Shown: positions 11,301-22,919 of the stretch, piece after piece
Layout: every line of letters starts with the position of its first letter
How positions within the stretch are numbered: the first letter of the stretch is position 1
Assembly: GCA_029237695.1 (NCBI GenBank)
Contig: CM055268.1
Span: forward strand, 48,564,418 to 48,628,417
Direction of reading: 5' to 3'
Length of the DNA stretch: 64,000 bases
From: Conchocele bisecta
Lineage: Eukaryota; Mollusca; Bivalvia; Lucinida; Thyasiridae
Position numbers and translations under genes: made by a program
Notes under the pieces: generated by a model
Seen by the model: the letters and a program-made list of their open reading frames with translations, nothing else
Told to the model about the DNA's origin: nothing
Database searches by the model: none

Positions 11301-11589
11301 GTAGCCGATTTCACCAACATTGCAAAGTATACTTTTCTAGCAAAGTATACTTTGAGGGAGTAATCATTTATTTTTCCTCAAATGCATTATTTCATATAGA
11401 ACTAACGACTGCATATATTTGATGATTAAAAGTATGCAGAATTATCAGATTATTATACATTTTGGCTGTGATAATGTAATAAATTCAGTATAATACAAAA
11501 TTATAAACTTATTCTAAAACTGAAAATGTCTCCCTCAAAGTGTACTTTGGTAGAAAAGTATGCTTTGCAATGTTGGTGAAATAGGCTAC
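11301..11589. mobile_element. Family B foldback MITE, copy 1
   Basis: B family: about 290-310 bp, ends GTAGCCGATTTCACCAA and TTGGTGAAATAGGCTAC, then AAGTATACTTTGAGGGAG. The usual central hairpin is AATGGCTGTGATAATGTAAT. This copy has an altered centre. Confidence 0.75.
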
Positions 11590-11699
11590 TGGTTTTCTAG
11601 GCTCTTCATTCTCCTTCAGATATTTTATTTCTTTTTTATCGTTTGTTTTCTTAGATATTTCACAGGCTACCTCGCACAGATCAAAATGTCTTCAAACTC

Positions 11700-12050
11700 T
11701 GGTTGGTAGCAGTATATACAAAGGGATGCTGTTCAAAAAGACCTCACTTATAAACGGTTTTTCACAAATAATAAAAAAGTTACCCTCCCCAATATTATTT
11801 TGCTTGATGAAATGAATAAAAGTTATATTTTGAAAATCACTCCACAAATAAAAAAATAGTTAAAAAAGTCTATGTTTAGCCCCCATGTAAAGGCATGTTA
11901 AATTCCCATAGGAAAATAATGTTTTCACAATCAAATCAATATTTGGTGGAATTTCAACAAATAAAACAATTTGGGGTGGGTCTTTTAGATTTAATGTGTT
12001 TACTAGCCAAAAGTTTATCGGGACAGAAACGTGGAACAGACAGTAAGTAA
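11700..12050. mobile_element. Decayed family G-like remnant
   Basis: CCCCATGTAAAGGCATG, TTAAATTCCCATAGG and GGAACAGACAGTAA resemble the right arm of G, but the left end is not recognisable. Confidence 0.3.
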
Positions 12051-12078
12051 CACCTTTATATTATTTCGAGGCTACAAC

Positions 12079-12322
12079 TGGGGGCCGTTTCACTAAACTT
12101 CGTACGATTAAAATGTTCGTAAGTTAAAAATTATGATAGTCTGTCAATTTCACATTAACACAGTTTTCTTGTGAACAATTATTGGATTTACATTTATTGA
12201 GCATAGGCTGCATTTGCAGCCTATGCTCAATACATGTAAATCCATCAATTGATATTTCCAGACGATCCTAAATTTGCACTTACGAACATTTTAGTCGTAA
12301 GCCGTTAGGTGAAACGGCCCCC
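12079..12322. mobile_element. Family A foldback MITE, copy 3
   Basis: Complete, with GGGGGCCGTTTCACTAAACT and GTGAAACGGCCCCC. The flanking CAACTG/CAGTTG lengthens the terminal palindrome by several bases. Confidence 0.75.
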
Positions 12323-12554
12323 AGTTGTCCCTCCCACATTGGTTGGGAGGCACAGACGTTCGGGGCCAGTATATTCTTCTCACTTGACGTGAAATTCTGG
12401 CGGAACTTCTCAAGTGTGTTTGAATATAACCCTGCAACAAATAAAGAACCGACAGTGATAGCTGGGCATACTGAGTGATACGTAGTTTGGTGGTACTAAT
12501 TGCCGATGACTTAAACACTTATTTTGATTTATTGTGAATATTATTTTGATTTTT

Positions 12555-12792
12555 TGAGACACCCATACATGTACGACTTTTTACCTAATAAGAACATGTG
12601 CGATATCTACTTTAAAATATTTACAAAAGCTTCGATTTTTCCGTAAATGCCATTAAAGGTTGACTAATTCCGCATTTGCTATGAACATATCATCAACTAT
12701 AGACATCATTTACAGAAAATATCACAGTTTTTGTAAATATAATATAAAATGAAAAATCACACAAAATCACATGGCCCGTTTCATTTAATCAT
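12555..12792. mobile_element. Family H foldback, copy 4 (decayed)
   Basis: CATTTGCTATGAACATATCA and ACAGAAAATATCACAGTTTT match H arms. Ends are AGACACCCATACATG and ATCACATGGCCCGTTTC. Confidence 0.55.
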
Positions 12793-13163
12793 TTTCACCC
12801 TACATGATTGTACATGAACATATTGTAATTATGTGCATGTTTCACAATACATATCGTGATATGTTTGTACTTATTATTAAAATGAATATAATCAATGGTG
12901 TCATCCGAGTCCTTCAGTCCAACAATTGAATCTGGCATCGATGTTGATTCCTGCAACGGCGCCGATGGTTTGTTCCACAGTGTGTTCCATACCCGGCTGC
13001 TATGCGACAGTCGTTACTTGGCACCGGTGTATAATCACGGATATTCACTGATTATTCCACAAGTGCCAAATAATTTGTGTACGCTCTAATGTGGCTCCTC
13101 CGTGTTGGTCCAGATTGCAATGTTGGTCGTCAGTGGCGTGGGTGTACATTGGTCAACATATTC
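12793..13163. other. No gene seen
   Basis: Mixed-composition sequence with an open frame of 64 codons at 12895-13089 on +, without splice context or recognisable motifs. Confidence 0.3.
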
Positions 13164-13970
13164 GATAGGGAGCTTCATGATGGGTATCGTTGTGTCTTCC
13201 CTAAACGTTTGCCGTGACACGAGGGAACTGTTTGAACCCGAAGGCCGCAGGCCGCGGGTTCAAATAGTTCACGAGTGCCACGGCAAACGTTTACACACGG
13301 CTGGATATGGTCGAACGTTATTGTTACATTTCACGAATGAAAGAAACATTGCTACATGACTGTCGTTGTTCGACACCGCTCACAGCCATGTTCAAAAATA
13401 CAGCGTGTGCTGTTTGACCATGGCTGTAGACAATTCTCATTCCGGGGCCAGGCCAACAACTACATAATGGATGTGTCGTTGATGGGTATCGTTGTGTCTT
13501 CCCTAAACGTTTGCTGTGGCACGAGGGAACTGTTTGAACCCCAAGGCCGCAGGCCGCTGGTTCAAACAGTTCCCGAGTACCACGGCAAACGTTTACCCAC
13601 GGCTGGATAAGGTCGAACGTTATTGTTACATTTCCGTCGGAAATATCATGCAATTTAAGCATATATATGTAGTACTTTCGGTACTTTCATAATCTGCTCC
13701 ATTCAAACAGCTGATTTACACATGCATATTCCGGGGCAGCAGTACACGTCGCGTGATTCAGCCGAGCCAATTAAAAAAAATCAGTGCGACCGTTGGTCTG
13801 ATGACGTAATGGCGCGTTCTAGTAACGTAATGATACACATGCATTACGTAGGTGCTGGCTTGGCCCCGACATGAGCATTGCCTACAGCCATGGTCAAACA
13901 GCACGCGCTATACGTTTGAACACGGTTGTGAGCGGTGTCGAACAACGGCAGTCATGTAACAATAATTGTT
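13164..13970. mobile_element. Family P block: duplicated unit plus inverted parts
   Basis: 13171-13323 and 13482-13626 are about 90% identical hairpin units (GATGGGTATCGTTGTGTCTT, AAGGCCGCAGGCCGC centre). 13360-13470 and 13805-13965 carry the other half (GACCATGGCTGTAGACAA and its complement), in opposite orientations. Confidence 0.65.
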
Positions 13971-13971
13971 G

Positions 13972-14310
13972 AATGGTCATGAATGAAAAAAAAACAATAA
14001 CGAATGGAAAACGACGTGAACAACGATCATTTCTACAACGGTATGCATAAATAAATACGGATATCGTTTGGTTTGTTTTTACAACCTGAATCCCAACTAT
14101 TTAAACAACTGTCCTTTTTTAGTTAGTTAAAAAACGATGTTTTTGTTGGTTTACACGTGACACGTTAAACCAACGCTAACTTTGTTTTCCAATTAAACAA
14201 GGGAAAGAAAAGTATGTGAAATCGATGTGACACATTTAAACCAACGAACTACGATGTGAAAACGATGTGTAAACGATAGGTAATCGTTCGTTTGTGGAAC
14301 CAGGAACAAA
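13972..14310. mobile_element. Family W repeat, copy 1
   Basis: Rich in AAACGATGTG and GTTTAAACCAA motifs, ending near AATCGTTCGTTTGTGG and ACCAGGAAC. Matches the sequence around 54.3-55.07 kb. Confidence 0.5.
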
Positions 14311-14386
14311 CACAAACAAACACAAACGATATACATACCTATACTAAATACAAGCCCTACTCTCGCCTAACAGCATCCATCACATA

Positions 14387-14639
14387 CAGTGGGGTCAGCG
14401 TGTACGTGCACACACGAACGAACACGACAGGTTGGTTCGCTACTCACCCAAAGTGTATGTTGTTACCACTCAGTTGAACCGTCTCGCCGAGACAGTTCAA
14501 CTGAGTGGTAACAACATACTCTTTTGATGCGAAGATGAGAAAAAATGCAGAACAATATTTTTATACATGAAATACAGTGGGGTCAGCGTTCCAACCTGTC
14601 GTGTTCGTTCGTGTGTGCACTTACACGCTGACCCCAATG
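14387..14639. mobile_element. Compound C-D-C element, copy 2
   Basis: Left C arm, D palindrome (14450-14545) and a C element that has lost part of its left arm. The junction sequence TTCGCTACTCACCCAAAG is almost the same as in the copy at 10.9 kb. Confidence 0.75.
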
Positions 14640-15286
14640 CACAGTGTTAATTTAATTTCGAACATGCGTGTACATAGTAATTACAGTTTTGTCAACTTCC
14701 AAAGTCCATTTCGCAAATAATTGCCTCACACAATAAACAAAAAGAACTAACAAAACAGCGATAAACAACAACACGTGTATATCAATAGGGTCCGTGGAAG
14801 GGCTTTGCTCCCTTCGGTTACTGACTCCGTATTGTAATACACAGAAATAGATATAGAGGTCTGTGTCGTCGATATATGCATGTACCACATTGTATTACAC
14901 ACTTGCTTGCCTTTACAATACCTTTGGAATGAACAGCATTGGGTATTGCTCCGAAACCTGAAAGCTAGAGAGATGTGCCGCAAAATGTAATCGCGTGTAT
15001 ATCATAAATTAATGTGTAAAACAATAGAACGTTTGCAACAGATCATATCTCTAGTGAATAGCGACATCGATGTGAGCGAGCAGATAAAGCCAGGCGTGGA
15101 AACCTAGTGGGAATATGGGTAAATATTTAATTACAATGCTCATGGACCATTATTGGAACTGTCATTGATTCTGAAGTACATGCAAGGTCAATGGTTGGGA
15201 AGGTCATCAGTGTATCTTCACATTTATCCGCGATTAACGGTAAAGGGTGGTGCAGTGTATACATGTACATGTATTTGCAAACAAGC
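14640..15286. other. No gene or repeat seen
   Basis: Open frames on the minus strand (14652-14983) have no splice or family signal. The rest is ordinary AT-rich sequence. Confidence 0.35.
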
Positions 15287-15398
15287 TGGGCCCGATTGCT
15301 CAAAGCTTCTGTTAGCTTAACAGACTGTTAAATCCTTAGCATTGCTAAGGATTTAACAGTCTGTTAAGCTAACAGAGGTTTTGAGCTACCGGGCCCAG
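15287..15398. mobile_element. Family M palindrome, copy 1
   Basis: A near-perfect 112-bp palindrome. TGGGCCCGATTGCTCAAAG and CTACCGGGCCCA form the ends, GCTTAACAGACTGTTAAATC the arm, and TTAGCATTGCTAA the centre. Confidence 0.8.
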
Positions 15399-15848
15399 GC
15401 AATGTGAAGAATGCTCCGGTGATATCAGTCTTTATCATTGGTGGCCATTGTTGCAAATGTCCTTTTGCAAACCGTGGTTCAGTTGAATGTCATGCCACGG
15501 GTGTGATGCTACCGATAGCCGCAGTAGTTGTTTGGCTATTACAACGTCTTTAGGCTGCTAACATAGGAGAAATGTACATTTTCGCTACTAAAACCTTCAG
15601 ACATTATTTGAAAACGTTTTTTTTCTTTTACTAATAATGGAAGTAGGAAATGTTAAAGAGCACATCTATTGTATTGTATCGTATTATCAGTTCATTCTGG
15701 CTACTAATTTCAGAAACAGCACCAACCATGTCATGCATTGGTACCTGCGGTGCGTTACTTGAGTCAGGCTTGATACAACTCTCTTGTTCCGTTGCACATA
15801 TTTGTGCCACAAGCTAACATATGCCATGAGGTTGTTTTGTATATTATA

Positions 15849-16243
15849 CAAGGTGTATGATCACGTGGTACTAACAACAACAACAACTACTGAAATTGTC
15901 AGAATCCATCTGATTCAAAGTACGTATTCTTTTATAGTGTCCTTATTACGTAATGGATTTTGATGAAATATGGCGCATAAAACGCGTCTTGTTAAGCTGC
16001 ATTTGGTGGTCTTTGTATTTTCGCCCAAACTTCTGTCGTTTTTGCAAAGACACGGAAACCGATTCTTCGCAAAACTGACATAAGTCTGTGCCGAACTCCC
16101 TGGACGACCAAATGCAGCTCATGAATACGCGTTTGCTGCGCCATATTTCACCAAAATCGGTTGCATATTAAGGAAATATAAAATAATACTTACTTTGGAG
16201 TGGGCGACGTTGTTGTTGTTGTAACGACGTGATCATGCACCTT
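15849..16243. mobile_element. Family L foldback, copy 1
   Basis: About 390 bp. Ends AAGGTGTATGATCACGTGGT and ACGTGATCATGCACCTT, next to an AACAACAACAAC tract and its complement. Inner arms are TGGCGCATAAAACGCGTCTT against its complement. In this copy the ATCGATTTCC centre is shortened. Confidence 0.75.
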
Positions 16244-16385
16244 GTTGTACAAAACAACGTCATGGCGTTTGGTACGCTTATGACTGGTCGGCTAATAACA
16301 GAAGCATGACTGTCACCTGCTGACATCTATGCAGCGGTATTGTATTCTAATGTGTAAATATTAATGACAGCATGATGGAACTCGT

Positions 16386-16500
16386 TCGTGGCTGTGACTG
16401 GAGAAATTTGACTTATCGGTTTTGCGATCAGTGTAGATCCAGATCAGCCTGATCAGAATCTGCACAGTTCGCAAATTCCATCAATGAACACGCAATACAG
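16386..16500. mobile_element. Family J element, fragment
   Basis: GGCTGTGACTGGAGAAATTT, TTGCGATCAGTGTAGATCC and CAAATTCCATCAATGAACAC: left half of J only. Confidence 0.6.
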
Positions 16501-16671
16501 TCTAACCTGTGATTAAGGCCACATCTGAATAGCAATTACCTGTCTATAGCAGCCATGCTTTTGTTTTCCCATTATTCTATTACTACAAAATTGAACCTCT
16601 AATCAAAGACCACCTGTGCACAAAGGCCACATCGTTTCCTTCCCATGGCTGGCCTTCATACACAGGTTTGA

Positions 16672-17085
16672 CTGTATATCGTTAACAGGCTACGAGAGCG
16701 TGCTATCGGGTCAGGTGCTATGCTGGGGCCCGTTTCACTAAACTTCGTAAGACTGAAATGTTCGTAAGTGCAAATTTAGGATCGTCTGGAAATTTCAATT
16801 GATGGACTTACATTTATTGAGCATAGGCTGCATGCAGCCTATGCTCAATAAATGTAAATCCATTAATTGTTTACAAGAAAACGTTAATGTAACATTTACA
16901 GACTATCATAATTTTGCACTTACGAATATTTTAGTCGTACGAAGTTTTGTGAAACGGCCCCCAGGTCGCTGGTCCCATACTGCTAATATATCGTTATCAG
17001 GCTACAAGAGCGTGCTATCTGATCAGAAGCTATACTGGTCACTGGTCCCATAAGCCCCATTTTCATCCAGTCGCAGCCACATTTG
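16672..17085. mobile_element. Family J right half interrupted by family A (16725-16962)
   Basis: ATCGTTA-CAGGCTAC-AGAGC occurs both before (about 16678) and after (about 16988) a complete A MITE whose ends are GGGGCCCGTTTCACTAAACT and GTGAAACGGCCCCC. J then ends CCAGTCGCAGCCACAT. Confidence 0.65.
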
Positions 17086-17144
17086 AGATAGGTCATGTGA
17101 TTGAGAGGCTGGTCATATCTGACATAAATGATTGTACACTTTCG

Positions 17145-17500
17145 TAATTCCAGCACAAAAATATTTACACAATTCCCTAACATTTGATTGGCCCGTAGCA
17201 AGTCACTGTCCAAAATTTATATCCCAGTAAACTCCCACGCCGAACTACTTTCCGTAACCGTGAGGCGCAGTTAAAATAATTCTTAAGGCAACGGAAAATA
17301 AACACATTTTCTTGATGAATTTACTTCAAATGCTGGAATTATAAGGAATGAATGGCCTTTTTGTGGAATTTATCGGGAATATAAACTTGGAAAAGTCCCG
17401 GGAATACTGGACGAGGCCTTCCGGCCTTCGTCCAGTATTCCCGCGACTTTTCCAAGTTTATACCCCGATAAATTCCACAAAAAGGCCATTCATTCCTATA
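17145..17500 (+). mobile_element. Family F double-hairpin element, copy 2
   Basis: Almost identical to the 6.28 kb copy, including the GAGGCCTTCCGGCCTTCG loop. Confidence 0.75.
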
Positions 17501-18021
17501 ATGGACTATTCAGTAAATGACGCCAACAATGTATGTAATTTATGTTTACCATTTTTACCAACTTAGTTACATCTGGGACGAAGAATGTATGTATGTATGG
17601 TCTCTGGTTACATGAATTTACTGACTTATTTTCAAAAGTATTTTGCTGCATGTTGGAACCCAGCTGAAGGGATCTTACGAAAATTGCGACCGGCATAGCC
17701 CCAGATATGACTGCGCATCTGCCGTTTGGTCAGAGCATACGGTATTCACAATTCAAACATTGTATGACACCAACAGGAATGTTGCAATATCTTTATGTAA
17801 CTGCACAATTAATGCGATGGGTCAGAATATGCACCGATCTGAAGTTGCCAGCCGTCGGCCGTTAGTTATTATATTGACCGGCTATTATTATCGGGCCCGT
17901 TTCACTACACTTGATACTATAAAAATGTTCGTACGAATATTTCTACAATGTTGCTTCCCACATTAACATGTTTCTCTAAAGCATAGTAAAGCATAATAAA
18001 GCATAAAATGTATAAAGCATA
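17501..18021. other. No gene; short A-like remnant
   Basis: GGGCCCGTTTCACTACACTT at about 17893, with AAAATGTTCGTACGAAT after it, looks like a broken family A end. Nothing else was recognised. Confidence 0.35.
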
Positions 18022-18022
18022 G

Positions 18023-18419
18023 TAATTCCAGCAAAAAAATATTTACACAATTTGATTGGTCCGTAGCAAGTCTCTGTCCAGAATTTATATCCCAGTAAAC
18101 TCCATGCCGAACTACTTTCCGTAACCGTCAGGCGCAGTTAAAATAATTCTTAAGAAAACAGAAAATAAAAACATTTTCTTGATGAATTTATTTCAAATGC
18201 TGAAATTATAGGGAATGAATGGCCTCTTTGTGGAATTTATCGGGGATATAAACTTGGAAAAGTCGCGGGAATACTGGACGAGGCCTTAACAAAATTATAA
18301 CTTTCGAAAAAAAAATGTTTTTCCAAAATTGTAATTTTTTATCGCTTCGTCCTGTATTCCCGCGAATTTTCCAAGTTTATACCCCGATAAATTCCACAAA
18401 AAGGCCATTCATTCCTATA
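18023..18419 (+). mobile_element. Family F double-hairpin element, copy 3, with AT-rich loop insert
   Basis: The loop of the second hairpin, normally GAGGCCTTCCGGCCTTCG, is replaced by about 55 bp containing TTATAACTTTCGAAAAAAAA and TCCAAAATTGTAATTTTT, itself a hairpin. Confidence 0.7.
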
Positions 18420-18459
18420 GTAATTTACAACGTATACACTGATGCGCGAAACTTTCCAG

Positions 18460-18660
18460 TAATTATAAATGTATTTATTTAAAACTACTTGAATATTGTG
18501 CTTGAAGTGAAGCAGCTTGATCAGCTGAGCATGAGCTGTGCTACAGCTCAGGCTCAGCCAATCAAAATGATTGATTGTGAGTTGACATTGTGAATAGATG
18601 TACAGGCACGTTGATAAATTGGCAAGATTAACGCGGTTGGTTGTGTATTCATGCGCCCGC
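18460..18660 (+). mobile_element. Family X repeat, copy 2
   Basis: TGAGCTGTGCTACAGCTCAG palindrome, AATCAAAATGATTGATTGTG and GGCAAGATTAACGCGGTTGG match the other X copies. Confidence 0.5.
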
Positions 18661-18769
18661 ATCGATCATATTTTTGTCCGTATAGAGCACCGAATTGTGA
18701 ACTTGGAATGTCACCCAATGTCGGCCACCACAACTACGAACGCGTCTGTACATCCATATAGAGAATACC

Positions 18770-18897
18770 AGGGGACCGTTTCACTAAACGTTAAGTCGAG
18801 GGTACGACTTGTTACATTGAGAGAAAGAATTGTTATTTCGTGGGAACGGATTAATAAAACAAAAATCCATGTCCCCTGCGGGGCTCCGTAGTTATGA
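18770..18897. mobile_element. Family N fragment next to a family A end
   Basis: GGGGACCGTTTCACTAAACG (A-like) runs into GAATTGTTATTTCGTGGGAA and ends CCTGCGGGGCTCCGTA, as in the large N element at 53.8 kb. Confidence 0.5.
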
Positions 18898-19007
18898 GAC
18901 CGTATGTATTTGGCCAATGCAAGGCTTGCTATCTGATAAATTAGATTTACATATGCAACATTCATGATGCCTTCACATGTTAGTCCCGAGTGTGGAGTTT
19001 GACCAGT

Positions 19008-19120
19008 GTGAGACACGCCATGAGATTTTGTACCTAAGAAGCTGTACGATTTTTCATGAAATATATTTACAGAAACTGCGTTATTTTCTGTAAATGACGT
19101 CGAAAGATAATGTTACACAT
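19008..19120. mobile_element. Family H foldback, left half
   Basis: TGAGACACGCCATGAGATTT and ATTTTCTGTAAATGACGTCG are the left arm. The right arm is missing. Confidence 0.6.
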
Positions 19121-19159
19121 TCTGACAGGTGAAACGATACTAAATTCTTAATTTCTGGT

Positions 19160-19300
19160 TACTAGTATGTTACGTTTGGGAACGAATTGCTAAATTGAGG
19201 GAAATAATTGTTAATTCGTAAGAACGAATTGTTAAATTGACTGAATGAATTGTTATTTCCTGGGAACGAATTAATAAAAAAAAACATTCTCCGTACGTTC
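19160..19300. mobile_element. Family N fragment
   Basis: Several spaced copies of GGGAACGAATTGTTAAATTG and GAATTGTTATTTCCTGGG, ending AATTAATAAAAAAAAAC. Confidence 0.5.
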
Positions 19301-19316
19301 ATGTATGGACGTGTTC

Positions 19317-19700
19317 AAGGTGTATGATCACGTGGTACTAACAACAACAACAAATACCGATAAAGTACGTATTATTTTATAGTGTCCTTATTACGTAACG
19401 GATTTTGATGAAATATGGCGCATCAAACGCGTCTTGTTAAGCTGCATTTGGTGGTCTCTGTATTTTCGCCCAAACTTCTGTAGTTTTTGCGAAGAATCGA
19501 TTTCCGTGTCTCCGACACGGAAATCGATTCTTCGCAAAAACGACACAAGTCTGTGCCAATCTCCATAGACCACCAAATGCAGCTCATGAAGACACGTTTG
19601 CTGCGCCATATTTCATCAAAATCCGTTGCGTATTAAGGAAAATATCAAATAATACTTACTTTGGAGTTGTTGTTGTTGTAACCACGTGATAATGCACCTT
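19317..19700. mobile_element. Family L foldback, copy 2
   Basis: Complete. The centre is GAATCGATTTCCGTGTC facing GACACGGAAATCGATTC. Termini include ATCACGTGG and CCACGTGAT. Confidence 0.75.
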
Positions 19701-19879
19701 GTTATTGGTGACCTAATTATTAAATCCGAGCTAATATTGAACTATTACATTAGACATTTTGTTGACTTTTCTGCGTTTTGTTCAGTGATTCTCATGCTAT
19801 TTTCCGAAACATTCTCTGCAATCATGTTTTTGAGCTTGTTGCGTAACAATGGCGTCACACTGACGATGAATTTAATGAC

Positions 19880-20375
19880 AACAGTGCACAACCGCCGACG
19901 TTTATCTTTCACCAACATTGCAAAGTATGCTTGGCTAGCAAAGTATACTTTGAGGGAGAAATTTTCAATTTAAGGATAAATGTATTATTTTTTATTATAC
20001 TGAATTTATTACATTATCACAGCCATTTTGGCTGTGATAATGTAATAAATTCAGTATAATAATTCTGCATACTTTTAATCATCAAATATATGCAGTCGTT
20101 AGTTCTATATGACATAATGGATTTGGGGAAAAATAAATGATTACTCCATCAAAGTATATTTTGCTATATAAGTATTCTTTGCAATTTTGATGAAATCGGC
20201 TACAGATGTCAACGTTTCTGAGCATCTATTGATTCGCTTGGTTAAGCCTGAGCTGTGCCAATCAAGACAATCAAGCTCCTTGATTTCAAGCACAATATTC
20301 AACTATTTTGAAATAAAACATTTGGCAAATATTGGCAAGATTAACACAGTTGGTGGTGGACAAATAATGCAATAT
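19880..20375 (-). mobile_element. Family X copy 3 interrupted by family B (19906-20203)
   Basis: GCACAACCGCCGACGTTTAT precedes B. After B the X sequence continues with ATGTCAACGTTTCTGAGC, GTTAAGCCTGAGCTGTGCC and ATTGGCAAGATTAACACAG. B has the standard AATGGCTGTGATAATG centre. Confidence 0.6.
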
Positions 20376-20456
20376 TTAGATAAAAGGTTACACCGGCGCG
20401 AAATGCAGCACCAGTGAATATAAGCGATAACAACACAGCGGGTAAATGCATACACT

Positions 20457-20720
20457 TTATCCCGTCAACACAGTGCGTATGTGCAGTGATTCAATACGAC
20501 CTAATCACTGCGTATGAATATGTGCGGTGGCTGGGGTTATATTTTTGCATTTTTCAGTCATTTGTAGGTGTTGACGGGATAAATAGAATAGTAGGTTAGT
20601 GCCGTGAATGGGAAAAAATATCTGGCGCGGCACAAAAACGGCAGAGCCTCGCCCATCCCGTTTCCTGAGCCTTGCCAGATATGTTTTCCCATTCACGGCA
20701 CTAACCTACTATTCTCTATA
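20457..20720. mobile_element. Family E element, copy 1
   Basis: Outer TTATCCCGTCAACACAGTGC and GTGTTGACGGGATAAATAG, then the hairpin AGTGCCGTGAATGGGAAAA to CCCATTCACGGCACTAACC. No D insertion. Confidence 0.7.
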
Positions 20721-20779
20721 ACACTGGTGCTGTACCCCGCGCCGGCATAAACTGTTTCACGTCAAGTTAGGCGCCGGAT

Positions 20780-21074
20780 ACCTATTTCACCAACATTGCA
20801 AAGTATACTTATCTAGCAAAGCATACTTTGAGGGAGAACTTTTCAATTTAAGGTTAAATTTATTCATTTTTATTATACTGAATTTATTACATTATCACAG
20901 CCAGTTTGGCTGTGATAATGTAATACGGCATTCAGTATAATAATTCTGCATACTTTTAATTATCAAATATATGCAGTGGTTAGTTCTATATGAAATAATG
21001 CATTTCGGGAAAAATAAATGATTACTCCCTCTTTGCTAGATATGTATACTTTGCAATGTTGATGAAATCGGCTA
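20780..21074. mobile_element. Family B foldback MITE, copy in Q
   Basis: CCTATTTCACCAACATTGC to TTGATGAAATCGGCTAC, with centre CAGCCAGTTTGGCTGTG. Confidence 0.75.
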
Positions 21075-21304
21075 CAGACGATTCAGCTACATATAGAAAA
21101 TACATTTTCATCTAGTTTTGCGCCGGTTACTAAACGAAAAAATCATTTATGTGATAGCTCTAGGTGGAGCTGAGTGGAATGCTGTACCTGAAAGGTGTAT
21201 TAAAGTTAAATTGATCGTAAATTATTGTCGATGTATCATCATCCAGTCCTGAATACGGGATATCTGTTTAAATAGTGGACGGCTTAAACTTAAAAACGAG
21301 ACAA

Positions 21305-21525
21305 GCCGTGAAGATGTGCGATATCTCATGAAAACAATTTACGATAGTTCTTTTAGATGACGTCGAAAGTTGATGAAATGTTCAGAGCAAATGCGGAATT
21401 CCGCATTTGCTATGAACATTTCGTCAACATTCGACGTCGTTTACAGAAAATGTTACAGTTTTTGTAAATAATTTTCATCCAAAATAACAATCTTAGGTAC
21501 AAAATCACGTGCCTCGTGTCAAATA
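21305..21525. mobile_element. Family H foldback, central palindrome intact
   Basis: ATGCGGAATTCCGCATTTGC centre, GACGTCGAAAGTTGATG against CAACATTCGACGTC, right end GGTACAAAATCACGTGCC. Confidence 0.7.
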
Positions 21526-21529
21526 ATGT

Positions 21530-21735
21530 ATAAATAAAACAGCATACCTCTGGTTCTCCACATGCGTTTCCACCGGCCAACCCGAGAGATCGCAGGAAAC
21601 ATCCATCCGCGGTCGGCACCAACCCACGCCCAATAACCCGGCCACTTAACGATTGCCGCGTTTAAATTGTCGTCTAGCAGCAGTGGAACTCCGTATCCCG
21701 TCATGCATAGAGGAACCTGTCACGGCTGGCTGGAT
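21530..21735 (-). other. Exon-like GC-rich segment, unassigned
   Basis: On the minus strand this is open for about 60 codons (VKWPGYWAWVGADRG) and ends in a fair donor, CCAGAG|GTATGC, at about 21546. A second frame is also open near the donor. No family recognised; it could be a non-coding or 5' UTR exon. Confidence 0.2.
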
Positions 21736-22635
21736 TTCGTGAATTAGTAATGGGTTTATCGTGAGCTGACAGAATTCCGTGAAATATTAAACGAACAATA
21801 CGTACGCCGACGACACTGAACAAATAGATCGATGGCGTGACAATTGCCAGCTTCATAAACTTCGGAAATGAATTTGTCATTTTACACGCGTCCGTGCATG
21901 TTGACCTTACTCCCCAACCAACGGCATTTACCATATTCCTATTTACAATATTCCCAGACGCATTTCAGTCACAGCCATATACACAATATGATCGATTCCA
22001 TTATTTAACGTTGCTGCACGTGTTCCACAAATGTGCAATGTAATGTAATGTAATTAGAGGTATATACTCAGAACTTAGTTAATGCTACACGTAACCAACT
22101 TGATTATCCCCTCACCGTTAGGCAAGTGGGCATATGTCGTTAGTCTATGTATGTACGTACGTGCGTACGTACGTACGTACGTTAGTAACACCTTCATTTC
22201 AAATAACTCACGAACCGCTTCACAGATTTCGATAATATTTGGCCACGATGTGTGTCTATGGAATGTGCTTTGATTTGCATACGACCCACGTCCGACCGTC
22301 CAAGGTCAAGGTCACTGAGGACTTATGTTCACTTATTTTCTTTTTATTATCACGACTAGCAGCGAGGGGATTAGCTCTTTGAAAACGATGCTCTTGTTTG
22401 ATTTGCTATTATTCTGGTTCTGTAACCATATTGCAATTCTCTTTTATCAGATATCTCGCATAGGATTTACCATATACATGCTGAGTGATAACAGCATACA
22501 TTGTATAACGGTCGATCGGAACTTGTAAACAGAAAGCCTCACTTAATCAATCAATCTGCACACTTCCACATAAGTATGCAAGTGGCTCTACTGTAGTAAC
22601 TATGCCGGAGTTATTGAATGGCGAACGGCTGATCT
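21736..22635. other. No gene seen; one TACG microsatellite
   Basis: 22146-22182 is a TACG/TGCG tract (GTACGTACGTGCGTACG and onward). The rest is ordinary sequence without matched repeats. Confidence 0.4.
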
Positions 22636-22636
22636 G

Positions 22637-22915
22637 TAGCATATTTCACCAAAACTGCAAAGCATACTTATATAATCATTCATTTTTCCCGAAATGCATT
22701 ATGTCATATAGAACTAACGACTGCATATATTTGATGATTAAACTATGCAGAATTATTATACTGAATGTATTACATTATCACAGCCAAAATGGCTGTGATA
22801 ATATAAAAAATTCAGTGTAATAAAAATTAATAAATTTATCCTTAAATTGAAAATTTCTCTCACACAGTGTACTTAGCAATACAAGTATACTTTGCACTTT
22901 TGGTGAACTCGGCTA
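22637..22915. mobile_element. Family B foldback MITE
   Basis: TAGCATATTTCACCAAAAC to TTTGGTGAACTCGGCTAC, with centre AGCCAAAATGGCTGTG. Confidence 0.7.
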
Positions 22916-22919
22916 CAGA

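Larger units (their letters stand above)
20386..21195. mobile_element. Family Q element split by nested E and B copies
   Basis: ACCGGCGCGAAATGCAGCAC (20386) is separated from CTGTACCCCGCGCCGGC (20730) by an E element (20457-20720). GCGCCGGATACC (20771) is separated from the next Q part (TTCATCTAGTTTTGCGCCGG, about 21107) by a B element (20780-21074). An intact relative lies at 48.5 kb. Confidence 0.6.
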
